DNA from: Eledone cirrhosa
Taxonomy: Eukaryota > Mollusca > Cephalopoda > Octopoda > Eledonidae
Direction: 5' to 3'
Assembly (NCBI GenBank): GCA_964016885.1
Contig: OZ024741.1
Coordinates: 414,672,081 to 414,736,080, forward strand
Length of the DNA: 64,000 bases
The notes beneath the pieces were generated by a model. The model did not search any database and was not told the DNA's origin. It saw nothing but the letters and a program-made list of their open reading frames with translations. This document shows, in pieces, positions 27,001 through 42,072 of this stretch (positions are counted from its first letter, which is position 1; the number at the start of each line of letters is the position of its first letter). The position numbers were made by a program, and so were the translations under genes.

Positions 27001-30000
27001 CAGGAGACCTACATCACGCATACTTTGGTCTGACACTCTACCGCGTATAAGACACCAGGAGACCTACATCACACGTACTTTGGTCTGACACTCTACCGAG
27101 TATAAGACACCAGGAGACCTACATCACACGTACTTTGGTCTGACACTCTACCGAGTATAAGACACCAGAAGACCTACATCACACATACTTTGGTCTGACA
27201 CTCTACCGAGTATAAGACAACAGGAGACCTACATCACGCATACTTTGGTCTGACACTCTACCGCGTATAAGACACCAGGAGACCTACATCACACGTACTT
27301 TGGTCTGACACTCTACCGAGTATAAGACACCAGGAGACCTACATCACACGTACTTTGGTCTGACACTCTACCCAGTATAAGACACCGGGAGACCTACATC
27401 ACACATACTTTGGTCTGACACTCTACCGAGTATAAGACACCAGGAGACCTACATCACACGTACTTTGGTCTGACACTCTACCGAGTATAAGACACCAGGG
27501 GACCTACATCACACGTACTTTGGTCTGACACTCTACCGATTATAACACACCAGGAGACCTACATCACACATACTTTGGTCTGACACTCTACCGAGTATAA
27601 GACAACAGGAGACCTACATCACGCATACTTTGGTCTGACACTCTACCGCGTATAAGACACCAGGAGACCTACATCACACGTACTTTGGTCTGACACTCTA
27701 CCGATTATACCACACCAGAAGACCTACATCACACATACTTTGGTCTGACACTCTACCGAGTATAAGACAACAGGAGACCTACATCACGCATACTTTGGTC
27801 TGACACTCTACCGCGTATAAGACACCAGGAGACCTACAGCACACATACTTTGGTCTCACACCCTACCGAATATAAGACACCAGGAGACCTACATCACACA
27901 TACTTTGGTCTTACACTCTACCGAGTATAAGACACCAGGAGACCTACATCACACATACTTTGGTCTTACACTCTACCGAGTATAAGACACCAGGAGACCT
28001 ACATCACACATACTTTGGTCTGACACTCTACCGAGTATAAGACACCAGGAGACCTACATCACACATACTTTGGTCTTACACTCTACCGAGTATAAGACAC
28101 CAGGAGACCTACATCACACATACTTTGGTCTTACACTCTACCAAGTATAAGACACCAGGAGACCTACATCACACATACTTTGGTCTTACACTCTACCAAG
28201 TATAACACACCAGGAGACCTACATCACACATACATAGGTCTGACACTCTACCGAGTATAAGACACCAGGAGACCTACATCACACATACTTTGATCTGACA
28301 CTCTACCGAGTATAAGACACCGGGAGACCTACATCACACATATTTTGGTCTGACACTCTACCGAGTATAACACACCAGGAGACCTACATCACACATACAT
28401 AGGTTTAACACTCTACCGAGTATAAGACACCAGGAGACCTACATCACACATACATAGGTCTGACACTCTACCGAGTATAAGACACCAGGAGACCTACATC
28501 ACACATACTTTGGTCTGACACTCTACCGAGTATAACACACCGGGAGATCTACATCACACATACTTTGGTCTGACACTCTACCGAGTATAACACACCAGGA
28601 GACCTACATCACACATACTTTGGTCTCACACTCTACCGAGTATAACACACCAGGAGACCTACAGCACACATACTTTGGTCTGACACTCTACCGAGTATAA
28701 CACACCAGGAGACCTACATCACACGTACTTTGGTCTGACACTCTACCGAGTATAAGACACCAGGAGACCTACATCACACATACTTTGGTCTCACACTCTA
28801 CCGAGTATAACACACCAGGAGACCTACAGCACACATACTTTGGTCTTACACTCTACCGAGTATAACACACCAGGAGACCTACATCACACGTACTTTGGTC
28901 TGACACTCTACCGAGTATAAGACACCAGGAGACCTACATCACACATACTTTGGTCCGACACTCTACCGACTATAAGACACCAGGAGACCTACATCACACG
29001 TACTTTGGTCTGACACTCTACCCAGTATAAGACACCAGGAGACCTACATCACACGTACTTTGGTCTGACACTCTACCCAGTATAAGACACCAGGAGACCT
29101 ACATCACACGTACTTTGGTCTGACACTCTACCGAGTATAAGACACCAGGAGACCTACATCACACGTACTTTGGTCTGACACTCTACCGAGTATAAGACAC
29201 CAGGAGACCTACATCACACGTACTTTGGTCTGACACTCTACCCAGTATAAGACACCAGGAGACCTACATCACACGTACTTTGGTCTGACACTCTACCGAG
29301 TATAAGACACCAGGAGACCTACATCACGCATACTTTGGTCTGACACTCTACCGAGTATAAGACACCAGGAGACCTACATCACACGTACTTTGGTCTGACA
29401 CACTACCGAGTATAACACACCAGGAGACCTACATCACACATACTTTGGTCTGACACTCTACCGAGTATAACACACCACGAGACCTACATCACACATACTT
29501 TGGTCTCACACTCTACCGAGTATAACACACGAGGAGACCTACATCGCACATACTTTGGTCTGACACTCTACCGAGTATAACACACCAGGAGACCTACATC
29601 ACACATACTTTGGTCTGACACTCTACCGAGTATAACACACCAGGAGGCCTACATCGCACATACTTTGGTCTGACACTCTACCGATTATAAGACACCAGGA
29701 GACCTACATAAACACATACATAGGTTTAACACACTACTGAGTATAAGACACCAGGAGACCTACATCACACATACATAGGTCTGACACTCTACCGAGTATA
29801 AGACACCAGGAGACCTACATCACACATACTTTGGTCTGACACTCTACCGAGTATAACACACCGGGAGATCTACATCACACATACTTTGGTCTGACACTCT
29901 ACCGAGTATAACACACCAGGAGACCTACATCACACGTACTTTGGTCTGACACTCTACCGAGTATAAGACACCAGGAGACCTACATCACACATACATAGGT

Positions 30001-30356
30001 CTGACACTCTACCGAGTATAAGACACCAGGAGACCTACATCACACATACTTTGGTCTGACACTCTACCGAGTATAACACACCGGGAGATCTACATCACAC
30101 ATACTTTGGTCTGACACTCTACCGAGTATAACACACCAGGAGACCTACATCACACGTACTTTGGTCTGACACTCTACCGAGTATAAGACACCAGGAGACC
30201 TACATCACACATACTTTGGTCTCACACTCTACCGAGTATAACACACCAGGAGACCTACAGCACACATACTTTGGTCTGACACTCTACCGAGTATAACACA
30301 CCAGGAGACCTACATCACACGTACTTTGGTCTGACACTCTACCGAGTATAAGACAC
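27001..30356. repeat. 61-monomer higher-order repeat, copy 1 (3356 bp)
   Basis: This copy starts on a CACGCATAC/CCGCG monomer and contains CAGGGGACC (27496), a CAGAAG monomer (27716), a GGGAGATCT monomer (28541), a run of CACGTAC/CCCAG monomers (about 28980-29270), the 56-bp landmark (29696) and two more GGGAGATCT monomers 220 bp apart (29862 and 30082). The length is 61 x 55 plus 1, the extra base being in the landmark monomer. It matches 33381-36736 at an offset of 6380 bp and 36737 onward at 9736 bp. Private marks include GATTATACCAC near 27708 and CACACCACGAG near 29468. Confidence 0.85.
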
Positions 30357-33300
30357 CAGGAGACCTACATCACACGTACTTTGGTCTGACACTCTACCGA
30401 CTATAAGACACTAGGAGACCTACATCACACGTACTTTGGTCTGACACTCTACCGAGTATAAGACACCAGGAGACCTACAGCACACATACTTTGATCTGAC
30501 ACTCTACCGAGTATAAGACACCAGGAGACCTACATCACACGTACTTTGGTCTGACACTCTACCGAGTATAACACACCAGGAGACCTACATCACACATACA
30601 TAGATCTGACACTCTACCGCGTATAAGACACCAGGAGACCTACATCACACGTACTTTGGTCTGACACTCTACCGAGTATAAGACACCAGGAGACCTACAT
30701 CACACGTACTTTGGTCTGACACTCTACCAAGTATAAGACACCAGGAGACCTACATCACACATACTTTGGTCTGACACTCTACCGAGTATAACACACCAGG
30801 AGACCTACATCACACATACATAGATCTGACACTCTACCGCGTATAAGACACCAGGAGACCTACATCACACGTACTTTGGTCTGACACTCTACCGAGTATA
30901 AGACACCAGGAGACCTACATCACACGTACTTTGGTCTGACACTCTACCGATTATAACACACCAGGAGACCTACATCACACATACTTTGGTCTGACACTCT
31001 CCCGAGTATAACACACCAGGAGACCTACATCACACATACTTTGGTCTGACACTCTACCAAGTATAAGACACCAGGAGACCTACAGCACACATACTTTGGT
31101 CTGACACTCTACCAAGTATAAGACACCAGGAGACCTACATCACACGTACTTTGGTCTGACACTCTACCAAGTATAAGACACCAGGAGACCTACATCACAC
31201 ATACTTTGGTCTGACACTCTACCGAGTATAACACACAGGAGACCTACATCACACATACATAGGTCTGACACTCTACCGAGTATAAGACACCAGGAGACCT
31301 ACATCACACATACATAGGTCTGACACTCTACCGAGTATAAGACACCAGGAGACCTACATCACACGTACTTTGGTCTGACACTCTACCGAGTATAAGACAC
31401 CAGGAGACCTACATCACACGTACTTTGGTCTGACACTCTACCGATTATAACACACCAGGAGACCTACATCACACATACTTTGGTCTGACACTCTACCGAG
31501 TATAAGACACCAGGAGACCTACATCACGCATACTTTGGTCTGACACTCTACCGCGTATAAGACACCAGGAGACCTACATCACACGTACTTTGGTCTGACA
31601 CTCTACCGAGTATAAGACACCAGGAGACCTACATCACACGTACTTTGGTCTGACACTCTACCGAGTATAAGACACCAGAAGACCTACATCACACATACTT
31701 TGGTCTGACACTCTACCGAGTATAAGACAACAGGAGACCTACATCACGCATACTTTGGTCTGACACTCTACCGCGTATAAGACACCAGGAGACCTACATC
31801 ACACGTACTTTGGTCTGACACTCTACCGAGTATAAGACACCAGGAGACCTACATCACACGTACTTTGGTCTGACACTCTACCCAGTATAAGACACCGGGA
31901 GACCTACATCACACATACTTTGGTCTGACACTCTACCGAGTATAAGACACCAGGAGACCTACATCACACGTACTTTGGTCTGACACTCTACCGAGTATAA
32001 GACACCAGGAGACCTACATCACACGTACTTTGGTCTGACACTCTACCGATTATAACACACCAGGAGACCTACATCACACATACTTTGGTCTGACACTCTA
32101 CCGAGTATAAGACAACAGGAGACCTACATCACGCATACTTTGGTCTGACACTCTACCGCGTATAAGACACCAGGAGACCTACAGCACACATACTTTGGTC
32201 TCACACCCTACCGAATATAAGACACCAGGAGACCTACATCACACATACTTTGGTCTTACACTCTACCGAGTATAAGACACCAGGAGACCTACATCACACG
32301 TACTTTGGTCTGACACTCTACCGATTATAACACACCAGAAGACCTACATCACACATACTTTGGTCTGACACTCTACCGAGTATAAGACAACAGGAGACCT
32401 ACATCACGCATACTTTGGTCTGACACTCTACCGCGTATAAGACACCAGGAGACCTACAGCACACATACTTTGGTCTCACACCCTACCGAATATAAGACAC
32501 CAGGAGACCTACATCACACATACTTTGGTCTTACACTCTACCGAGTATAAGACACCAGGAGACCTACATCACACATACTTTGGTCTTACACTCTACCGAG
32601 TATAAGACACCAGGAGACCTACATCACACATACTTTGGTCTGACACTCTACCGAGTATAAGACACCAGGAGACCTACATCACACATACTTTGGTCTTACA
32701 CTCTACCGAGTATAAGACACCAGGAGACCTACATCACACATACTTTGGTCTTACACTCTACCAAGTATAAGACACCAGGAGACCTACACCACACATACTT
32801 TGGTCTTACACTCTACCAAGTATAACACACCAGGAGACCTACATCACACATACATAGGTCTGACACTCTACCGAGTATAAGACACCAGGAGACCTACATC
32901 ACACATACTTTGATCTGACACTCTACCGAGTATAAGACACCGGGAGACCTGCATCACACATATTTTGGTCTGACACTCTACCGAGTATAAGACACCAGGA
33001 GACCTACATCACACATACATAGGTTTAACACTCTACCGAGTATAAGACACCAGGAGACCTACATCACACATACATAGGTCTAACACTCTACCGAGTATAA
33101 GACACGAGGAGACCTACATCACACATACTTTGGTCTTACACTCTACCGAGTATAAGACACCTGGAGACCTGCATCACACGTACTTTGGTCTGACACTCTA
33201 CCGAGTATAACACACCAGGAGACCTACATCACACGTACTTTGGTCTGACACTCTACCGAGTATAAGACACCAGGAGACCTACATCACGCATACTTTGGTC

Positions 33301-33380
33301 TGACACTCTACCGCGTATAAGACACCAGGAGACCTACATCACACGTACTTTGGTCTGACACTCTACCGAGTATAAGACAC
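30357..33380. repeat. Mosaic block between 61-monomer units
   Basis: There are 55 monomers with one single-base loss (near 31231), 3024 bp. The left part (to about 31.3 kb) matches 39.65-40.7 kb at an offset of 9296 bp, including GACACTAGG (30412 and 39708) and the paired CATAGATCTGAC/CCGCG monomers; the later copy has one extra monomer near 40200. From 31511 the order matches 23206 onward at an offset of 8305 bp, continuing into the next feature to about 33655. The block is therefore a join of two pieces with relatives elsewhere in the window. CTCTCCCGAG near 31000 is a private change. Confidence 0.8.
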
Positions 33381-36300
33381 CAGGAGACCTACATCACACG
33401 TACTTTGGTCTGACACTCTACCGAGTATAAGACACCAGAAGACCTACATCACACATACTTTGGTCTGACACTCTACCGAGTATAAGACAACAGGAGACCT
33501 ACATCACGCATACTTTGGTCTGACACTCTACCGCGTATAAGACACCAGGAGACCTACATCACACGTACTTTGGTCTGACACTCTACCGAGTATAAGACAC
33601 CAGGAGACCTACATCACACGTACTTTGGTCTGACACTCTACCCAGTATAAGACACCGGGAGACCTACATCACACGTACTTTGGTCTGACACTCTACCGAG
33701 TATAAGACACCAGGAGACCTACATCACACGTACTTTGGTCTGACACTCTACCCAGTATAAGACACCGGGAGACCTACATCACACATACTTTGGTCTGACA
33801 CTCTACCGAGTATAAGACACCAGGAGACCTACATCACACGTACTTTGGTCTGACACTCTACCGAGTATAAGACACCAGGGGACCTACATCACACGTACTT
33901 TGGTCTGACACTCTACCGATTATAACACACCAGGAGACCTACATCACACATACTTTGGTCTGACACTCTACCGAGTATAAGACAACAGGAGACCTACATC
34001 ACGCATACTTTGGTCTGACACTCTACCGCGTATAAGACACCAGGAGACCTACATCACACGTACTTTGGTCTGACACTCTACCGATTATAACACACCAGAA
34101 GACCTACATCACACATACTTTGGTCTGACACTCTACCGAGTATAAGACAACAGGAGACCTACATCACGCATACTTTGGTCTGACACTCTACCGCGTATAA
34201 GACACCAGGAGACCTACAGCACACATACTTTGGTCTCACACCCTACCGAATATAAGACACCAGGAGACCTACATCACACATACTTTGGTCTTACACTCTA
34301 CCGAGTATAAGACACCAGGAGACCTACATCACACATACTTTGGTCTTACACTCTACCGAGTATAAGACACCAGGAGACCTACATCACACATACTTTGGTC
34401 TGACACTCTACCGAGTATAAGACACCAGGAGACCTACATCACACATACTTTGGTCTTACACTCTACCGAGTATAAGACACCAGGAGACCTACATCACACA
34501 TACTTTGGTCTTACACTCTACCAAGTATAAGACACCAGGAGACCTACATCACACATACTTTGGTCTTACACTCTACCAAGTATAACACACCAGGAGACCT
34601 ACATCACACATACATAGGTCTGACACTCTACCGAGTATAAGACACCAGGAGACCTACATCACACATACTTTGATCTGACACTCTACCGAGTATAAGACAC
34701 CGGGAGACCTACATCACACATATTTTGGTCTGACACTCTACCGAGTATAACACACCAGGAGACCTACATCACACATACATAGGTTTAACACTCTACCGAG
34801 TATAAGACACCAGGAGACCTACATCACACATACATAGGTCTGACACTCTTACGAGTATAAGACACCAGGAGACCTACATCACACATACTTTGGTCTGACA
34901 CTCTACCGAGTATAACACACCGGGAGATCTACATCACACATACTTTGGTCTGACACTCTACCGAGTATAACACACCAGGAGACCTACATCACACATACTT
35001 TGGTCTCACACTCTACCGAGTATAACACACCAGGAGACCTACAGCACACATACTTTGGTCTGACACTCTACCGAGTATAACACACCAGGAGACCTACATC
35101 ACACGTACTTTGGTCTGACACTCTACCGAGTATAAGACACCAGGAGACCTACATCACACATACTTTGGTCTCACACTCTACCGAGTATAACACACCAGGA
35201 GACCTACAGCACACATACTTTGGTCTTACACTCTACCGAGTATAACACACCAGGAGACCTACATCACACGTACTTTGGTCTGACACTCTACCGAGTATAA
35301 GACACCAGGAGACCTACATCACACATACTTTGGTCCGACACTCTACCGACTATAAGACACCAGGAGACCTACATCACACGTACTTTGGTCTGACACTCTA
35401 CCCAGTATAAGACACCAGGAGACCTACATCACACGTACTTTGGTCTGACACTCTACCCAGTATAAGACACCAGGAGACCTACATCACACGTACTTTGGTC
35501 TGACACTCTACCGAGTATAAGACACCAGGAGACCTACATCACACGTACTTTGGTCTGACACTCTACCGAGTATAAGACACCAGGAGACCTACATCACACG
35601 TACTTTGGTCTGACACTCTACCCAGTATAAGACACCAGGAGACCTACATCACACGTACTTTGGTCTGACACTCTACCGAGTATAAGACACCAGGAGACCT
35701 ACATCACGCATACTTTGGTCTGACACTCTACCGAGTATAAGACACCAGGAGACCTACATCACACGTACTTTGGTCTGACACACTACCGAGTATAACACAC
35801 CAGGAGACCTACATCACACATACTTTGGTCTGACACTCTACCGAGTATAACACACCAGGAGACCTACATCACACATACTTTGGTCTCACACTCTACCGAG
35901 TACAACACACGAGGAGACCTACATCGCACATACTTTGGTCTGACACTCTACCGAGTATAACACACCAGGAGACCTACATCACATATACTTTGGTCTGACA
36001 CTCTACCGAGTATAACACACCAGGAGGCCTACATCGCACATACTTTGGTCTGACACTCTACCGATTATAAGACACCAGGAGACCTACATAAACACATACA
36101 TAGGTTTAACACACTACTGAGTATAAGACACCAGGAGACCTACATCACACATACATAGGTCTGACACTCTACCGAGTATAAGACACCAGGAGACCTACAT
36201 CACACATACTTTGGTCTGACACTCTACCGAGTATAACACACCGGGAGATCTACATCACACATACTTTGGTCTGACACTCTACCGAGTATAACACACCAGG

Positions 36301-36736
36301 AGACCTACATCACACGTACTTTGGTCTGACACTCTACCGAGTATAAGACACCAGGAGACCTACATCACACATACATAGGTCTGACACTCTACCGAGTATA
36401 AGACACCAGGAGACCTACATCACACATACTTTGGTCTGACACTCTACCGAGTATAACACACCGGGAGATCTACATCACACATACTTTGGTCTGACACTCT
36501 ACCGAGTATAAGACACCAGGAGACCTACATCACACGTACTTTGGTCTGACACTCTACCGAGTATAAGACACCAGGAGACCTACATCACACATACTTTGGT
36601 CTCACACTCTACCGAGTATAACACACCAGGAGACCTACAGCACACATACTTTGGTCTGACACTCTACCGAGTATAACACACCAGGAGACCTACATCACAC
36701 GTACTTTGGTCTGACACTCTACCGAGTATAAGACAC
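33381..36736. repeat. 61-monomer higher-order repeat, copy 2 (3356 bp)
   Basis: This is a copy of 27001-30356 displaced by exactly 6380 bp (116 monomers): CAGGGGACC is at 33876, CAGAAG at 34096, GGGAGATCT at 34921, the landmark at 36076, and the GGGAGATCT pair at 36242 and 36462. Relative to the flanking order there is an extra CACGTAC pair with CCCAG/CGGGAG near 33660-33770 that delays the shared left part by 110 bp. Private marks are CACTCTTACGAG near 34847, GAGTACAACAC near 35899 and CACATATAC near 35982. Copy 3 follows it directly, so copies 2 and 3 form a true tandem pair. Confidence 0.85.
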
Positions 36737-39487
36737 CAGGAGACCTACATCACGCATACTTTGGTCTGACACTCTACCGCGTATAAGACACCAGGAGACC
36801 TACATCACACGTACTTTGGTCTGACACTCTACCGAGTATAAGACACCAGGAGACCTACATCACACGTACTTTGGTCTGACACTCTACCGAGTATAAGACA
36901 CCAGAAGACCTACATCACACATACTTTGGTCTGACACTCTACCGAGTATAAGACAACAGGAGACCTACATCACGCATACTTTGGTCTGACACTCTACCGC
37001 GTATAAGACACCAGGAGACCTACATCACACGTACTTTGGTCTGACACTCTACCGAGTATAAGACACCAGGAGACCTACATCACACGTACTTTGGTCTGAC
37101 ACTCTACCCAGTATAAGACACCGGGAGACCTACATCACACATACTTTGGTCTGACACTCTACCAAGTATAAGACACCAGGAGACCTACATCACACGTACT
37201 TTGGTCTGACACTCTACCGAGTATAAGACACCAGGGGACCTACATCACACGTACTTTGGTCTGACACTCTACCGATTATAACACACCAGGAGACCAACAT
37301 CACACATACTTTGGTCTGACACTCTACCGAGTATAAGACAACAGGAGACCTACATCACGCATACTTTGGTCTGACACTCTACCGCGTATAAGACACCAGG
37401 AGACCTACATCACACGTACTTTGGTCTGACACTCTACCGATTATAACACACCAGAAGACCTACATCACACATACTTTGGTCTGACACTCTACCGAGTATA
37501 AGACAACAGGAGACCTACATCACGCATACTTTGGTCTGACACTCTACCGCGTATAAGACACCAGGAGACCTACAGCACACATACTTTGGTCTCACACCCT
37601 ACCGAATATAAGACACCAGGAGACCTACATCACACATACTTTGGTCTTACACTCTACCGAGTATAAGACACCAGGAGACCTACATCACACATACTTTGGT
37701 CTTACACTCTACCGAGTATAAGACACCAGGAGACCTACATCACACATACTTTGGTCTGACACTCTACCGAGTATAAGACACCAGGAGACCTACATCACAC
37801 ATACTTTGGTCTTACACTCTACCGAGTATAAGACACCAGGAGACCTACATCACACATACTTTGGTCTTACACTCTACCAAGTATAAGACACCAGGAGACC
37901 TACATCACACATACTTTGGTCTTACACTCTACCAAGTATAACACACCAGGAGACCTACATCACACATACATAGGTCTGACACTCTACCGAGTATAAGACA
38001 CCAGGAGACCTACATCACACATACTTTGATCTGACACTCTACCGAGTATAAGACACCGGGAGACCTACATCACACATATTTTGGTCTGACACTCTACCGA
38101 GTATAACACACCAGGAGACCTACATCACACATACATAGGTTTAACACTCTACCGAGTATAAGACACCAGGAGACCTACATCACACATACATAGGTCTGAC
38201 ACTCTACCGAGTATAAGACACCAGGAGACCTACATCACACATACTTTGGTCTGACACTCTACCGAGTATAACACACCGGGAGATCTACATCACACATACT
38301 TTGGTCTGACACTCTACCGAGTATAACACACCAGGAGACCTACATCACACATACTTTGGTCTCACACTCTACCGAGTATAACACACCAGGAGACCTACAG
38401 CACACATACTTTGGTCTGACACTCTACCGAGTATAACACACCAGGAGACCTACATCACACGTACTTTGGTCTGACACTCTACCGAGTATAAGACACCAGG
38501 AGACCTACATCACACATACTTTGGTCTCACACTCTACCGAGTATAACACACCAGGAGACCTACAGCACACATACTTTGGTCTTACACTCTACCGAGTATA
38601 ACACACCAGGAGACCTACATCACACGTACTTTGGTCTGACACTCTACCGAGTATAAGACACCAGGAGACCTACATCACACATACTTTGGTCCGACACTCT
38701 ACCGACTATAAGACACCAGGAGACCTACATCACACGTACTTTGGTCTGACACTCTACCCAGTATAAGACACCAGGAGACCTACATCACACGTACTTTGGT
38801 CTGACACTCTACCCAGTATAAGACACCAGGAGACCTACATCACACGTACTTTGGTCTGACACTCTACCGAGTATAAGACACCAGGAGACCTACATCACAC
38901 GTACTTTGGTCTGACACTCTACCGAGTATAAGACACCAGGAGACCTACATCACACGTACTTTGGTCTGACACTCTACCCAGTATAAGACACCAGGAGACC
39001 TACATCACACGTACTTTGGTCTGACACTCTACCGAGTATAAGACACCAGGAGACCTACATCACGCATACTTTGGTCTGACACTCTACCGAGTATAAGACA
39101 CCAGGAGACCTACATCACACGTACTTTGGTCTGACACACTACCGAGTATAACACACCAGGAGACCTACATCACACATACTTTGGTCTGACACTCTACCGA
39201 GTATAACACACCAGGAGACCTACATCACACATACTTTGGTCTCACACTCTACCGAGTATAACACACGAGGAGACCTACATCGCACATACTTTGGTCTGAC
39301 ACTCTACCGAGTATAACACACCAGGAGACCTACATCACACATACTTTGGTCTGACACTCTACCGAGTATAACACACCAGGAGGCCTACATCGCACATACT
39401 TTGGTCTGACACTCTACCGATTATAAGACACCAGGAGACCTACATAAACACATACATAGGTTTAACACACTACTGAGTATAAGACAC
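36737..39487. repeat. 61-monomer higher-order repeat, copy 3 (truncated after the landmark)
   Basis: This copy follows copy 2 directly at 3356 bp: CAGGGGACC is at 37232, CAGAAG at 37452, GGGAGATCT at 38277 and the landmark at 39432-39487. After the landmark it leaves the copy 1 and 2 order (no GGGAGATCT pair) and follows the order seen after the landmark at 20180 instead: two ATAGGTCTGAC monomers, CAAACGTAC, then GTCCGAC/CCGACT. The switch at or near the landmark monomer suggests that exchange took place there. Private marks include CCACCAAG near 37160 and GACCAACATC near 37294. Confidence 0.83.
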
Positions 39488-42072
39488 CAGGAGACCTACA
39501 TCACACATACATAGGTCTGACACTCTACCGAGTATAAGACACCAGGAGACCTACATCACACATACATAGGTCTGACACTCTGCCGAGTATAAGACACCAG
39601 GAGACCTACATCAAACGTACTTTGGTCTCACACTCTACCGAGTATAAGACACCAGGAGACCTACATCACACATACTTTGGTCCGACACTCTACCGACTAT
39701 AAGACACTAGGAGACCTACATCACACGTACTTTGGTCTGACACTCTACCGAGTATAAGACACCAGGAGACCTACAGCACACATACTTTGATCTGACACTC
39801 TACCGAGTATAAGACACCAGGAGACCTACATCACACGTACTTTGGTCTGACACTCTACCGAGTATAACACACCAGGAGACCTACATCACACATACATAGA
39901 TCTGACACTCTACCGCGTATAAGACACCAGGAGACCTACATCACACGTACTTTGGTCTGACACTCTACCGAGTATAAGACACCAGGAGACCTACATCACA
40001 CGTACTTTGGTCTGACACTCTACCAAGTATAAGACACCAGGAGACCTACATCACACATACTTTGGTCTGACACTCTACCGAGTATAACACACCAGGAGAC
40101 CTACATCACACATACATAGATCTGACACTCTACCGCGTATAAGACACCAGGAGACCTACATCACACGTACTTTGGTCTGACACTCTACCGAGTATAAGAC
40201 ACCAAGAGACCTACATCACACGTACTTTGGTCTGACACTCTACCGAGTATAAGACACCAGGAGACCTACATCACACGTACTTTGGTCTGACACTCTACCG
40301 ATTATAAGACACCAGGAGACCTACATCACACATACTTTGGTCTGACACTCTACCGAGTATAACACACCAGGAGACCTACATCACACATACTTTGGTCTGA
40401 CACTCTACCAAGTATAAGACACCAGGAGACCTACAGCACACATACTTTGGTCTGACACTCTACCAAGTATAAGACACCAGGAGACCTACATCACACGTAC
40501 TTTGGTCTGACACTCTACCAAGTATAAGACACCAGGAGACCTACATCACACATACTTTGGTCTGACACTCTACCGAGTATAACACACAGGAGACCTACAT
40601 CACACATACATAGGTCTGACACTCTACCGAGTATAAGACACCAGGAGACCTACATCACACATACATAGGTCTGACACTCTACCGAGTATAAGACACCGGG
40701 AGACCTACATCACACGTACTGTGGTCTCACACTCTACCAAGTATAAGACACCAGGAGACCTACATCACACGTACTTTGGTCTGACACTCTACCCAGTATA
40801 AGACACCAGGAGACCTACATCACACGTACTTTGGTCTGACACTCTACCGAGTATAAGACACCAGGAGACCTACATCACGCATACTTTGGTCTGACACTCT
40901 ACCGAGTATAAGACACCAGGAGAACTACATCACACGTACTTTGGTCTGACACTCTACCGAGTATAACACACCAGGAGACCTACATCACACGTACTTTGGT
41001 CTGACACTCTACCGAGTATAACACACCAGGAGACCTACAGCACACATACTTTGGTCTGACACTCTACCAAGTATAAGACACCAGGAGACCAACATCACAC
41101 GTACTTTGGCCTGACACTCTACCAAGTATAAGACACCAGGAGACCTACATCACACGTACTTTGGTCTGACACTCTACCGAGTATAAGACACCAGGAGACC
41201 TACATCACACATACATAGGTCTGACACTCTACCGAGTATAAGACACCAGGAGACCTACATCACACGTACTGTGGTCTCGCACTCTACCGAGTATAAGACA
41301 CCAGGAGACCAACATCACACGTACTTTGGTCTGACACTCTACCGAGTATAAGACACCAGGAGACCTACATCACACGTACTTTGGTCTGACACTCTACCGA
41401 GTATAACACACCAGGAGACCTACATCACACGTACTGTGGTCTCACACTCTACCCAGTATAAGACACCAGGAGACCTACATCACACGTACTTTGGTCTGAC
41501 ACTCTACCGAGTATAAGACACCAGGAGACCTACATCACGCATACTTTGGTCTGACACTCTACCGAGTATAAGACACCAGGAGACCTACATCACACGTACT
41601 TTGGTCTGACACACTACCGAGTATAACACACCAGGAGACCTACATCACACATACTTTGGTCTGACACTCTACCGAGTATAACACACCAGGAGACCTACAT
41701 CACACATACTTTGGTCTGACACTCTACCAAGTATAACACACCAGGAGACCTACATCACACATACTTTGGTCTGACACTCTACCGAGTATAACACACCAGG
41801 AGACCTACAGCACACATACTTTGGTCTCACACTCTACCGAGTATAACACACGAGGAGACCTACATCGCACATACTTTGGTCTGACACTCTACCGAGTATA
41901 ACACACCAGGAGACCTACATCACACATACTTTGGTCTGACACTCTACCGAGTATAACACACCAGGAGGCCTACATCGCACATACTTTGGTCTGACACTCT
42001 ACCGATTATAAGACACCAGGAGACCTACATAAACACATACATAGGTTTAACACACTACTGAGTATAAGACAC
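39488..42072. repeat. Landmark-bounded block, 47 monomers
   Basis: This block runs from the end of the landmark at 39432 to the end of the landmark at 42017, a spacing of 2585 bp; the extra base of the landmark is cancelled by a 54-bp monomer near 40585. Its first part repeats 30.4-31.3 kb. The second part (about 40.7-41.5 kb) holds several monomers with CACGTACTGTGG and GTCTCAC that are rare upstream and recur in region C, so this is where region C-type variants first become common. Private marks are CACTCTGCCGAG near 39580, GGCCTGAC near 41110 and GTCTCGCACTC near 41276. Confidence 0.8.
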
